NCBI GenBank assembly: GCA_040954595.2 | Contig: CM082598.2 | Coordinates: 8,618,001-8,682,000 of the forward strand | DNA length: 64,000 bases | DNA from: Balanoglossus misakiensis | Lineage: Eukaryota > Hemichordata | Direction of reading: 5' to 3' | Shown: positions 31,001 to 44,197 of the stretch, in pieces | Position numbering within the stretch: the first letter of the stretch is position 1 | How the letters are laid out: each line of letters begins with the position of its first letter | Translations under genes and position numbers: made by a program | Notes under the pieces: model-generated | Seen by the model: the letters and a program-made list of their open reading frames with translations, nothing else | Database searches by the model: none | Told to the model about the DNA's origin: nothing

Positions 31001-32322
31001 CAATAAATTCTCTGCCATCATTTCTCCCCTCCCGATAATGGCGGCAATAAATTCTCTGCCATCATTTATCCCCTCCCAAGATTTGCGGCAATAAATTCTC
31101 TGCCATCATTTTTCCCCTCCTTAGAATGGAGGCAATATATTCTCTGCCATGATTTCTCCCCTCCCTAGAATGGCGGTAATATATTCTCTGCCATAATTTC
31201 TCCCCTCCCAAGAATGGCGGCAATAAATTCTGTGCCATCATTTCTGCCCTCCCGAGAATGGCTTCAACAAACTCTCAGCCCTTATTTCACCCCTCCCAAG
31301 GATGGCGGCAATATATTCTCTGCCATCATTTCTCCCCTCCATAGAATGGCGGCAATATATTCTCTGCCATCATTTCTCCCCTCCCAAGAATGGCGGCAAC
31401 AAACTCTCAGTCGTTATTTCTCCCCTCCCGAGAATGGCGGGAACAAACTCTCAGCCATCATTTCTCCCCTCCCGATAATGGCGGCAATAATTTCTCTGCC
31501 ATGATTTCTCCTCTCCCAAGAATGGCGGCAGTAAATTCTCTGCCATCATTTCTCACCTCCCGAGAATGGCGGCAACAAATTCTCAGCCGTTATTTCTCCC
31601 CTCACAAGAATGGCGGCAACAAACTCTCAGCCGTTATTTATCCCCTCCCAAGATTGGCGGCAATAAATTCTCTGCCATCATTTCTCCCCTCCCAAGAATG
31701 GCGGCAACAAACTCTCAGTCGTTATTTCTCCCCTCCCGAGAATGGCGGCAACAAACTGTCCGCACTGATTTCTCCCCCCCCCCCCCCACCAAGAATGGCG
31801 GCAATAAATTCTCTGCCATCATTTCTCCCCTCCCGATAATGGCGGCAATAAATTCTCTGCCATCATTTATCCCCTCCCAAGATTTGCGGCAATAAATTCT
31901 CTGCCATCATTTTTCCCCTCCTTAGAATGGAGGCAATATATTCTCTGCCATGATTTCTCCCCTCCCTAGAATGGCGGTAATATATTCTCTGCCATAATTT
32001 CTCCCCTCCCAAGAATGGCGGCAATAAATTCTGTGCCATCATTTCTCCCCTCCCGAGAATGGCGGCAACAAACTCTCAGCCGTTATTTCTCCCCTCCCAA
32101 GAATAGCGGCAATAAATTCTCTATCATCATTTCTCCCCTCCTAAGAATGGTGGCATTAAATTCTCTGCCATCATTTCTGCCCTCCCGAGAATGGCTTCAA
32201 CAAACTCTCAGCCCTTATTTCACCCCTCCCAAGGATGGCGGCAATATATTCTCTGCCATCATTTCTCCCCTCCATAGAATGGCGGCAATATATTCTCTGT
32301 CATCATTTCTCCCCTCCCAAGA

Positions 32323-35300
32323 ATGGCGGCAACAAACTCTCAGTCGTTATTTCTCCCCTCCCGAGAATGGCGGGAACAAACTCTCAGCCATCATTTCTCC
32401 CCTCCCGATAATGGCGGCAATAATTTCTCTGCCATGATTTCTCCCCTCCCAAGAATGGCGGCAGTAAATTCTCTGCCATCATTTCTCACCTCCCGAGAAT
32501 GGCGGCAACAAATTCTCAGCCGTTATTTCTCCCCTCACAAGAATGGCGGCAACAAACTCTCAGCCGTTATTTATCCCCTCCCAAGATTGGCGGCAATAAA
32601 TTCTCTGCCATCATTTATCCCCTCCCAAGAATGGCGGCAACAAACTCTCAGCCGTTATATCTCCCCTCCCGAGAATGGCAGCGATAAATTCTCTGCCATC
32701 ATTTCTCCCCTCCCAAGGATGGCGGTAATAAATTCTCTGCCATCGTTTCTCCCCTCCCAAGAATGGCCCCAACAAACTCTCAGCCCTTATTTCTCCCCTC
32801 CCATGAATGGCGGCAACAAACTCTCTGCCATCATTTCTGCCCTCCCGAGAATGGCTTCAACAAACTCTCAGCCGTTATTTCTCCCCTCCCGAGAATGGCG
32901 GCAACAAACTCTCAGCCCTTATTTCACCCCTCCCGAGAATGGCGGCAACAAATTCTCAGCCGTTATTTCTCCCCTCCCAAGAATGGCGGCAACAAACTCT
33001 CAGCCGTTATTTATCCCCTCCCAAGTTTGGCGGCAATAAATTCTCTGCCATCATTTCTCCCCTCCCAAGAATGGCGGCAACAAACTCTCAGCCGTTATAT
33101 CTCCCCTCCCGAGAATGGCAGCAATAAATTCTCTGCCATCATTTCTCCCCTCCCAAGGATGGCGGCAATAAATTCTCTGCCATCATTTCTCCCCTCCCAA
33201 GAATGGCGGCAACAAACTCTCAGTCGTTATTTCTCCCCTCCCGAGAATGGCGGGAACAAACTCTCAGCCCTTATTTCTCAGCTCCCGATAATGGCGGCAA
33301 TAAATTCTCTGCCATGATTTCTCCCCTCCCAAGAATGGCGGCAATAAATTCTCTGCCATCATTTCTCCCCTCCCAAGAATGGCGGCATCAAACTCTCAGC
33401 CCCCATTTCTCCCCTCCCGAGAATGGCGGCAACAAACTCTCAGCCCTTATTTCTCCCCTCCCAAGAATGGCGGCAATAAATTCTCTGCCACCATTTCTCC
33501 CCTCCCAAGAATGGCGGCAATATATTCTCTGCCATCATTTCTCCCTTCCATAGAATGGCGGCAATATATTCTCTGCCATCATTTCTCCCCTCCCAAGAAT
33601 GGCGGCAACAAACTCTCAGTCGTTATTTCTCCCCTCCCGAGAATGGCGGGAATAAACTCTCAGCCATCATTTCTCCCCTCCCGATAATGGCGGCAATAAA
33701 TTCTCTGCCATCATTTATCCCCTCCCAAGATTTGCGGCAATAAATTCTCTGCCATCATTTTTCCCCTCCTAAGAATGGCTGCAATATATTCTCTGCCATG
33801 ATTTCTCCCCTCCCTAGAATGGCGGTAATATATTCTCTGCCATAATTTCTCCCCTCCCAAGAATGGCGGCAATAAATTCTGTGCCATCATTTCTCCCCTC
33901 CCAAGAATGGCGGCAACAAACTCTCAGCCGTTATTTCCCCCCTCCCAAGAATGGCGGCAATAAAATCTCTAACATCATTTCTCCCCTCCCAAGAATGGCG
34001 GCATTAAATTCTCTGCCATCATTTCTCCCCTCCCAAGAATGGCGGCAATATATTCTCTGCCATCATTTCTCCCCTCCCAAGAATGGCGGCAACAAACTCT
34101 CAGCCGTTATTACTCCCCTCACAAGAATGGCGGCAACAAACTCTCTGCCATCATTTCTCCCCTCCCGAGAATGGCGGCAACAAACTCTCAGCCGTTATTT
34201 CTCCCCTCCCAAGAATGGCGGCAATAAATTCTCTATCATCATTTCTCCCCTCCCAAGAATGGCGGCATTAAATTCTCTGCCATCATTTCTGCCCTCCCGA
34301 GAATGGCTTCAACAAACTCTCAGCCCTTATTTCACCCCTCCCAAGGATGGCGGCAATATATTCTCTGCCATCACTTCTCCCCTCCATAGAATGGCGGCAA
34401 TATATTCTCTGTCATCATTTCTCCCCTCCCAAGAATGGCGGCAACAAACTCTCAGTCGTTATTTCTCCCCTTCCGAGAATGGCGGGAACAAACTCTCAGC
34501 CATCATTTCTCCCCTCCCGATAATGGCGGCAATAATTTCTCTGCCATGATTTCTCCCCTCCCAAGAATGGCGGCAGTAAATTCTCTGCCATCATTTCTCA
34601 CCTCCCGAGAATGGCGGCAACAAATTCTCAGCCGTTATTTCTCCCCTCACAAGAATGGCGGCAACAAACTCTCAGCCGTTATTTATCCCCTCCCAAGATT
34701 GGCGGCAATAAATTCTCTGCCATAATTTATCCCCTCCCAAGAATGGCGGCAACAAACTCTCAGCCGTTATATCTCCCCTCCCGAGAATGGCAGCGATAAA
34801 TTCTCTGCCATCATTTCTCCCCTCCCAAGGATGGCGGTAATAAATTCTCTGCCATCGTTTCTCCCCTCCCAAGAATGGCCCCAACAAACTCTCAGCCCTT
34901 ATTTCTCCCCTCTCATGAATGGCGGCAACAAACTCTCTGCCATCATTTCTGCCCTCCCGAGAATGGCTTCAACAAACTCTCAGCCGTTATTTCTCCCCTC
35001 CCGAGAATGGCGGCAACAAACTCTCAGCCCTTATTTCACCCCTCCCGAGAATGGCGGCAACAAATTCTCAGGCGTTATTTCTCCCCTCCCAAGAATGGCG
35101 GCAACAAACTCTCAGCCGTTATTTATCCCCTCCCAAGTTTGGCGGCAATAAATTCTCTGCCATCATTTCTCCCCTCCCAAGAATGGCGGCAACAAACTCT
35201 CAGCCGTTATATCTCCCCTCCCGAGAATGGCAGCAATAAATTCTCTGCCATCATTTCTCCCCTCCCAAGGATGGCGGCAATAAATTCTCTGCCATCATTT

Positions 35301-35990
35301 CTCCCCTCCCAAGAATGGCGGCAACAAACTCTCAGTCGTTATTTCTCCCCTCCCGAGAATGGCGGGAACAAACTCTCAGCCCTTATTTCTCAGCTCCCGA
35401 TAATGGCGGCAATAAATTCTCTGCCATGATTTCTCCCCTCCCAAGAATGGCGGCAATAAATTCTCTGCCATCATTTCTCCCCTCCCAAGAATGGCGGCAT
35501 CAAACTCTGAGCCCCCATTTCTCCCCTCCCGAGAATGGCGGCAACAAACTCTCAGCCCTTATTTCTCCCCTCCCAAGAATGGCGGCAATACATTCTCTGC
35601 CATCATTTCTCCCCTCCCAAGAATGGCGGCAATATATTCTCTGCCATCATTTCTCCCCTCCATAGAATGGCGGCAATATATTCTCTGCCATCATTTCTCC
35701 CCTCCCAAGAATGGCGGCAACAAACTCTCAGTCGTTATTTCTCCCCTCCCGAGAATGGCGGGAATAAACTCTCAGCCATCATTTCTCCCCTCCCGATAAT
35801 GGCGGCAATAAATTCTCTGCCATCATTTTTCCCCTCCTAAGAATGGCTGCAATATATTCTCTGCCATGATTTCTCCCCTCCCTAGAATGGCGGTAATATA
35901 TTCTCTGCCATAATTTCTCCCCTCCCAAGAATGGCGGCAATAAATTCTGTGCCATCATTTCTCCCCTCCCAAGAATGGCGGCAACAAACT
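32323..35990. repeat. Higher-order repeat, 2,112-bp period (48 units), two copies
   Basis: Distinctive unit orders recur at constant offset: the GGCCCCAAC unit at 32,763 and 34,875, and marker units at 33,203 and 35,315 and at 33,379 and 35,491. The offset drops to 2,068 after one unit (the ATTTGCGGC variant near 33,730) is missing from the second copy. Confidence 0.85.
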
Positions 35991-38900
35991 CTCAGCCGTT
36001 ATTTCCCCCCTCCCAAGAATGGCGGCAATAAAAACTCTAACATCATTTCTCCCCTCCCAAGAATGGCGGCATTAAATTCTCTGCCATCATTTCTCCCCTC
36101 CCAAGAATGGCGGCAATATATTCTCTGCCATCATTTCTATCCTCCCAAGAATGGCGGCAACAAACTCTCAGCCGTTATTACTCCCCTCCAAAGAATGGCG
36201 GCAACAAACTCTCTGCCATCATTTCTCCCCTCCCAAGAATGGCGGCAACAAACTCTCAGTCGTTATTTCTCCCCTCCCGAGAATGGCGGCAACAAACTGT
36301 CCGCACTGATTTCTCCCCCCCCCCCACCAATAATGGCGGCAATAAATTCTCTGCCATCATTTCTCCCCTCCCGAGAATTGCGGCAATAAATTCTCTGCCA
36401 TCATTTCTCCCCCTCCTAAGAATGGCTGCGATATATTCTCTGCCATGATTTCTCCCCTCCCTAGAATGGCGGTAATATATTCTCTGCCATAATTTCTCCC
36501 CTCCCAAGAATGGCGGCAATAAATTCTGTGCCATCATTTCTCCCCTCCCAAGAATGGCGGCAACAAACTCTCAGCCGTTATTTCCCCCCTCCCAAGAATG
36601 GCGGCAATAAAATCTCTAACATCATTTCTCCCCTCCCAAGAAAGGCGGCATTAAATTCTCTGCCATCATTTCTCCCCTCCCAAGAATGGCGGCAATATAT
36701 TCTCTGCCATCATTTCTCCCCTCCCAAGAATGGCGGCAACAAACTCTCAGCCGTTATTACTCCCCTCCCAAGAATGGCGGCAACAAACTCTCTGCCATCA
36801 TTTCTCCCCTCCCAAGAATGGCGGCAACAAACTCTCAGTCGTTATTTCTCCCCTCCCGAGAATGGCGGCAACAAACTGTCCGCACTGATTTCTCCCCCCC
36901 CCCCCACCAAGAATGGCGGCAATAAATTCTCTGCCATCATTTCTCCCCTCCCGAGAATTGCGGCAATAAATTCTCTGCCATCATTTCTCCCCCTCCCGAT
37001 AATGGCGGCAATAAATTCTCTGCCATCATTTATCCCCTCCCAAGAATGACGGCAATATATTCTCTGCCATGATTTCTCCCCTCCCTAGAATGGCGGTAAT
37101 ATATTCTCTGCCATAATTTCTCCCCTCCCAAGAATGGCGGCAATAAATTCTGTGCCATCATTTCTCCCCTCCCGAGAATGGCGGCAACAAACTCTCAGCC
37201 GTTATTTCTCCCCTCCCAAGAATGGCGGCAATAAATTCTCTGCCATGATTTCTCCCCTCCCAAGAATGGCGGCAACAAACTCTCAGCCGTTATATCTCCC
37301 CTCCCGAGAATGGCAGCGATAAATTCTCTGCCATCATTTCTCCCCTCCCAAGGATGGCGGCAATATATTCTCTGCCATTATTTCTCCCCTCCCAAGAATG
37401 GCGGCAATATATTCTCTGCCATCATTTCTCCCCTCCCAAGAATGGCGGCAACAAACTCTCAGCCGTTATTACTCCCCTCCCAAGAATGGCGGCAACAAAC
37501 TCTCTGCCATCATTTCTCCCCTCCCAAGAATGGCGGCAACAAACTCTCAGTCGTTATTTCTCCCCTCCCGAGAATGGCGGCAACAAACTCTCAGCCATCA
37601 TTTCTCCCCTCCCGATAATGGCGGCAATAAATTCTCTGCCATCATTTTTCCCCTCCTTAGAATGGAGGCAATATATTCTCTGCCATGATTTCTCCCCTCC
37701 CTAGAATGGCGGTAATATATTCTCTGCCATAATTTCTCCCCTGCCAAGAATGGCGGCAATAAATTCTGTGCCATCATTTCTCCCCTCCCGAGAATGGCGG
37801 CAACAAACTCTCAGCCGTTATTTCTCCCCTCCCAAGAATGGCGGCAATAAATTCTCTACCATCATTTCTCCCCTCCCAAGAATGGCGGCATTAAATTCTC
37901 TGCCATCATTTCTGCCCTCCCGAGAATGGCTTCAACAAACTCTCAGCCCTTATTTCACCCCTCCCAAGGATGGCGGCAATATATTCTCTGCCATCATTTC
38001 TCCCCTCCATAGAATGGCGGCAATATATTCTCTGCCATCATTTCTCCCCTCCCAAGAATGGCGGCAACAAACTCTCAGTCGTTATTTCTCCCCTCCCGAG
38101 AATGGCGGGAACAAACTCTCAGCCATCATTTCTCCCCTCCCGATAATGGCGGCAATAATTTCTCTGCCATGATTTCTCCCCTCCCAAGAATGGCGGCAGT
38201 AAATTCTCTGCCATCATTTCTCACCTCCCGAGAATGGCGGCAACAAATTCTCAGCCGTTATTTCTCCCCTCACAAGAATGGCGGCAACAAACTCTCAGCC
38301 GTTATTTATCCCCTCCCAAGATTGGCGGCAATAAATTCTCTGCCATCATTTATCCCCTCCCAAGAATGGCGGCAACAAACTCTCAGCCGTTATATCTCCC
38401 CTCCCGAGAATGGCAGCGATAAATTCTCTGCCATCATTTCTCCCCTCCCAAGGATGGCGGTAATAAATTCTCTGCCATCGTTTCTCCCCTCCCAAGAATG
38501 GCCCCAACAAACTCTCAGCCCTTATTTCTCCCCTCTCATGAATGGCGGCAACAAACTCTCTGCCATCATTTCTGCCCTCCCGAGAATGGCTTCAACAAAC
38601 TCTCAGCCGTTATTTCTCCCCTCCCGAGAATGGCGGCAACAAACTCTCAGCCCTTATTTCACCCCTCCCGAGAATGGCGGCAACAAATTCTCAGGCGTTA
38701 TTTCTCCCCTCCCAAGAATGGCGGCAACAAACTCTCAGCCGTTATTTATCCCCTCCCAAGTTTGGCGGCAATAAATTCTCTGCCATCATTTCTCCCCTCC
38801 CAAGAATGGCGGCAACAAACTCTCAGCCGTTATATCTCCCCTCCCGAGAATGGCAGCAATAAATTCTCTGCCATCATTTCTCCCCTCCCAACGATGGCGG

Positions 38901-40955
38901 CAATAAATTCTCTGCCATCATTTCTCCCCTCCCAAGAATGGCGGCAACAAACTCTCAGTCGTTATTTCTCCCCTCCCGAGAATGGCGGGAACAAACTCTC
39001 AGCCCTTATTTCTCAGCTCCCGATAATGGCGGCAATAAATTCTCTGCCATGATTTCTCCCCTCCCAAGAATGGCGGCAATAAATTCTCTGCCATCATTTC
39101 TCCCCTCCCAAGAATGGCGGCATCAAACTCTCAGCCCCCATTTCTCCCCTCCCGAGAATGGCGGCAACAAACTCTCAGCCCTTATTTCTCCCCTCCCAAG
39201 AATGGCGGCAATAAATTCTCTGCCATCATTTCTCCCCTCCCAAGAATGGCGGCAATATATTCTCTGCCATCATTTCTCCCCTCCATAGAATGGCGGCAAT
39301 ATATTCTCTGCCATCATTTCTCCCCTCCCAAGAATGGCGGCAACAAACTCTCAGTCGTTATTTCTCCCCTCCCGAGAATGGCGGGAATAAACTCTCAGCC
39401 ATCATTTCTCCCCTCCCGATAATGGCGGCAATAAATTCTCTGCCATCATTTTTCCCCTCCTAAGAATGGCTGCAATATATTCTCTGCCATGATTTCTCCC
39501 CTCCCTAGAATGGCGGTAATATATTCTCTGCCATAATTTCTCCCCTCCCAAGAATGGCGGCAATAAATTCTGTGCCATCATTTCTCCCCTCCCAAGAATG
39601 GCGGCAACAAACTCTCAGCCGTTATTTCCCCCCTCCCAAGAATGGCGGCAATAAAATCTCTAACATCATTTCTCCCCTCCCAAGAATGGCGGCATTAAAT
39701 TCTCTGCCATCATTTCTCCCCTCCCAAGAATGGCGGCAATATATTCTCTGCCATCATTTCTCCCCTCCCAAGAATGGCGGCAACAAACTCTCAGCCGTTA
39801 TTACTCCCCTCCCAAGAATGGCGGCAACAAACTCTCTGCCATCATTTCTCCCCTCCCAAGAATGGCGGCAACAAACTCTCAGTCGTTATTTCTCCCCTCC
39901 CGAGAATGGCGGCAACAAACTGTCCGCACTGATTTCTCCCCCCCCCCCCACCAAGAATGGCGGCAATAAATTCTCTGCCATCATTTCTCCCCTCCCGAGA
40001 ATTGCGGCAATAAATTCTCTGCCATCATTTCTCCCCCTCCTAAGAATGGCTGCAATATATTCTCTGCCATGATTTCTCCCCTCCCTAGAATGGCGGTAAT
40101 ATATTCTCTGCCATAATTTCTCCCCTCCCAAGAATGGCGGCAATAAATTCTGTGCCATCATTTCTCCCCTCCCAAGAATGGCGGCAACAAACTCTCAGCC
40201 GTTATTTCCCCCCTCCCAAGAATGGCGGCAATAAAATCTCTAACATCATTTCTCCCCTCCCAAGAAAGGCGGCATTAAATTCTCTGCCATCATTTCTCCC
40301 CTCCCAAGAATGGCGGCAATATATTCTCTGCCATCATTTCTCCCCTCCCAAGAATGGCGGCAACAAACTCTCAGCCGTTATTACTCCCCTCCCAAGAATG
40401 GCGGCAACAAACTCTCTGCCATCATTTCTCCCCTCCCAAGAATGGCGGCAACAAACTCTCAGTCGTTATTTCTCCCCTCCCGAGAATGGCGGCAACAAAC
40501 TGTCCGCACTGATTTCTCCCCCCCCCCCCCACCAAGAATGGCGGCAATAAATTCTCTGCCATCATTTCTCCCCTCCCGAGAATTGCGGCAATAAATTCTC
40601 TGCCATCATTTCTCCCCCTCCCGATAATGGCGGCAATAAATTCTCTGCCATCATTTATCCCCTCCCAAGAATGGCGGCAATATATTCTCTGCCATGATTT
40701 CTCCCCTCCCTAGAATGGCGGTAATATATTCTCTGCCATAATTTCTCCCCTCCCAAGAATGGCGGCAATAAATTCTGTGCCATCATTTCTCCCCTCCCGA
40801 GAATGGCGGCAACAAACTCTCAGCCGTTATTTCTCCCCTCCCAAGAATGGCGGCAATAAATTCTCTGCCATGATTTCTCCCCTCCCAAGAATGGCGGCAA
40901 CAAACTCTCAGCCGTTATATCTCCCCTCCCGAGAATGGCAGCGATAAATTCTCTG
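34435..40955. repeat. Large higher-order repeat, about 3,623-bp period, two copies
   Basis: Unit order from 34,435 to about 37,330 is repeated from 38,058 to about 40,955. The marker pairs are 34,875/38,498, 35,315/38,938, 35,931/39,554, 36,510/40,134 and 37,134/40,759 (offset 3,623-3,625). The offset is not a multiple of 44, because the poly-C units change length. Confidence 0.8.
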
Positions 40956-43900
40956 CCATCATTTCTCCCCTCCCAAGGATGGCGGTAATAAATTATCTGC
41001 CATCGTTTCTCCCCTCCCAAGAATGGCGGCATCAAACTCTCAGCCCTCATTTCTCCCCTCCCGAGAATGGCGGCAACAAACTCTCAGCCCTTATTTCTCC
41101 CCTCCCAAGAATGGCGGCAATAAATTTTCTGCCATCATTTCTCCCCTCCCAAGAATGGCGGCAATATATTCTCTGCCATCATTTCTCCCCTCCCTAGAAT
41201 GGCGGCAATATATTCTCTGCCATTATTTCTCCCCTCCCAAGAATGGCGGCAATATATTCTCTGCCATCATTTCTCCCCTCCCAAGAATGGCGGCAACAAA
41301 CTCTCAGTCGTTATTTCTCCCCTCCCGAGAATGGCGGCAACAAACTCTCAGCCATCATTTCTCCCCTCCCGATAATGGCGGCAATAAATTCTCTGCCATC
41401 ATTTATCCCCTCCCAAGATTTGCGGCAATAAATTCTCTGCCATCATTTTTCCCCTCCTTAGAATGGAGGCAATATATTCTCTGCCATGATTTCTCCCCTC
41501 CCTAGAATGGCGGTAATATATTCTCTGCCATAATTTCTCCCCTGCCAAGAATGGCGGCAATAAATTCTGTGCCATCATTTCTCCCCTCCCGAGAATGGCG
41601 GCAACAAACTCTCAGCCGTTATTTCTCCCCTCCCAAGAATGGCGGCAATAAATTCTCTACCATCATTTCTCCCCTCCCAAGAATGGCGGCATTAAATTCT
41701 CTGCCATCATTTCTGCCCTCCCGAGAATGGCTTCAACAAACTCTCAGCCCTTATTTCACCCCTCCCAAGGATGGCGGCAATATATTCTCTGCCATCATTT
41801 CTCCCCTCCATAGAATGGCGGCAATATATTCTCTGCCATCATTTCTCCCCTCCCAAGAATGGCGGCAACAAACTCTCAGTCGTTATTTCTCCCCTCCCGA
41901 GAATGGCGGGAACAAACTCTCAGCCATCATTTCTCCCCTCCCGATAATGGCGGCAATAATTTCTCTGCCATGATTTCTCCCCTCCCAAGAATGGCGGCAG
42001 TAAATTCTCTGCCATCATTTCTCACCTCCCGAGAATGGCGGCAACAAATTCTCTGCCATCATTTTTCCCCTCCTTAGAATGGAGGCAATATATTCTCTGC
42101 CATGATTTCTCCCCTCCCTAGAATGGCGGTAATATATTCTCTGCCATAATTTCTCCCCTCCCAAGAATGGCGGCAATAAATTCTGTGCCATCATTTCTCC
42201 CCTCCCGAGAATGGCGGCAACAAACTCTCAGCCTTTATTTCTCCCCTCCCAAGAATGGCGGCAATAAATTCTCTGCCATGATTTCTCCCCTCCCAAGAAT
42301 GGCGGCAACAAACTCTCAGCCGTTATATCTCCCCTCCCGAGAATGGCAGCGATAAATTCTCTGCCATCATTTCTCCCCTCCCAAGGATGGCGGTAATAAA
42401 TTATCTGCCATCGTTTCTCCCCTCCCAAGAATGGCGGCATCAAACTCTCAGCCCTCATTTCTCCCCTCCCGAGAATGGCGGCAACAAACTCTCAGCCCTT
42501 ATTTCTCCCCTCCCAAGAATGGCGGCAATAAATTTTCTGCCATCATTTCTCCCCTCCGAAGAATGGCGGCAATATATTCTCTGCCATCATTTCTCCCCTC
42601 CCTAGAATGGCGGCAATATATTCTCTGCCATTATTTCTCCCCTCCCAAGAATGGAGGCAATATATTCTCTGCCATCATTTCTCCCCTCCCAAGAATGGCG
42701 GCAACAAACTCTCAGCCGTTATTACTCCCCTCCCAAGAATGGCGGCAACAAACTCTCTGCCATCATTTCTCCCCTCCCAAGAATGGCGGCAACAAACTCT
42801 CAGTCGTTATTTCTCCCCTCCCGAGAATGGTGGCAACAAACTGTCCGCACTGATTTCTCCCCCCCCCCCCACCAAGAATGGCGGCAATAAATTCTCTGCC
42901 ATCATTTCTCCCCTCCCGAGAATTGCGGCAATAAATTCTCTGCCATCATTTCTCCCCTCCCGATAATGGCGGCAATAAATTCTCTGCCATCATTTATCCC
43001 CTCCCAAGATTTGCGGCAATAAATTCTCTGCCATCATTTTTCCCCTCCTTAGAATGGAGGCAATATATTCTCTGCCATGATTTCTCCACTCCCTAGAATG
43101 GCGGTAATATATTCTCTGCCATAATTTCTCCCCTGCCAAGAATGGCGGCAATAAATTCTGTGCCATCATTTCTCCCCTCCCGAGAATGGCGGCAACAAAC
43201 TCTCAGCCGTTATTTCTCCCCTCCCAAGAATGGCGGCAATAAATTCTCTACCATCATTTCTCCCCTCCCAAGAATGGCGGCATTAAATTCTCTGCCATCA
43301 TTTCTGCCCTCCCGAGAATGGCTTCAACAAACTCTCAGCCCTTATTTCACCCCTCCCAAGGATGGCGGCAATATATTCTCTGCCATCATTTCTCCCCTCC
43401 ATAGAATGGCGGCAATATATTCTCTGCCATCATTTCTCCCCTCCCAAGAATGGCGGCAACAAACTCTCAGTCGTTATTTCTCCCCTCCCGAGAATGGCGG
43501 GAACAAACTCTCAGCCATCATTTCTCCCCTCCCGATAATGGCGGCAATAATTTCTCTGCCATGATTTCTCCCCTCCCAAGAATGGCGGCAGTAAATTCTC
43601 TGCCATCATTTCTCACCTCCCGAGAATGGCGGCAACAAATTCTCAGCCGTTATTTCTCCCCTCCCAAGAATGGCGGCAACAAACTCTCAGCCGTTATATC
43701 TCCCCTCCCGAGAATGGCAGCGATAAATTATCTGCCATCATTTCTCCCCTCCCAAGGATGGCGGTAATAAATTCTCTGCCATCGTTTCTCCCCTCCCAAG
43801 AATGGCCCCAACAAACTCTCAGCCCTTATTTCTCCCCTCCCATGAATGGCGGCAACAAACTCTCTGCCATCATTTCTGCCCTCCCGAGAATGGCTTCAAC

Positions 43901-44197
43901 AAACTCTCAGCCGTTATTTCTCCCCTCCCGAGAATGGCGGCAACAAACTCTCAGCCCTTATTTCACCCCTCCCGAGAATGGCGGCAACAAACTCTCAGCC
44001 GTTATTTATCCCCTCCCAAGATTGGCGGCAATAAATTCTCTGCCATCATTTCTCCCCTCCCAAGAATGGCGGCAACAAACTCTCAGCCGTTATATCTCCC
44101 CTCCCGAGAATGGAAGCGATAAATTCTCTGCCATCATTTCTCCCCTCCCAAGAATGGCGGTAATAAATTATCTGCCATCGTTTCTTCCCTCCCAAGA

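Larger units (their letters stand above)
27783..42870. repeat. Poly-C variant units of the satellite, first cluster (10 sites)
   Basis: A special unit reads AACAAACTGTCCGCACTGAT (or CTCTCCG at 28,345), TTCT, a C run, then ACCAAGAATGG (ACCAATAATGG at 36,326). Runs are at 27,783-27,795 (13 C), 28,362-28,372 (11), 30,392-30,407 (16), 30,975-30,986 (12), 31,774-31,787 (14), 36,315-36,325 (11), 36,894-36,905 (12), 39,938-39,949 (12), 40,518-40,530 (13) and 42,859-42,870 (12). Pairs recur about 579-583 bp apart, which marks higher-order repeats. Confidence 0.95.
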
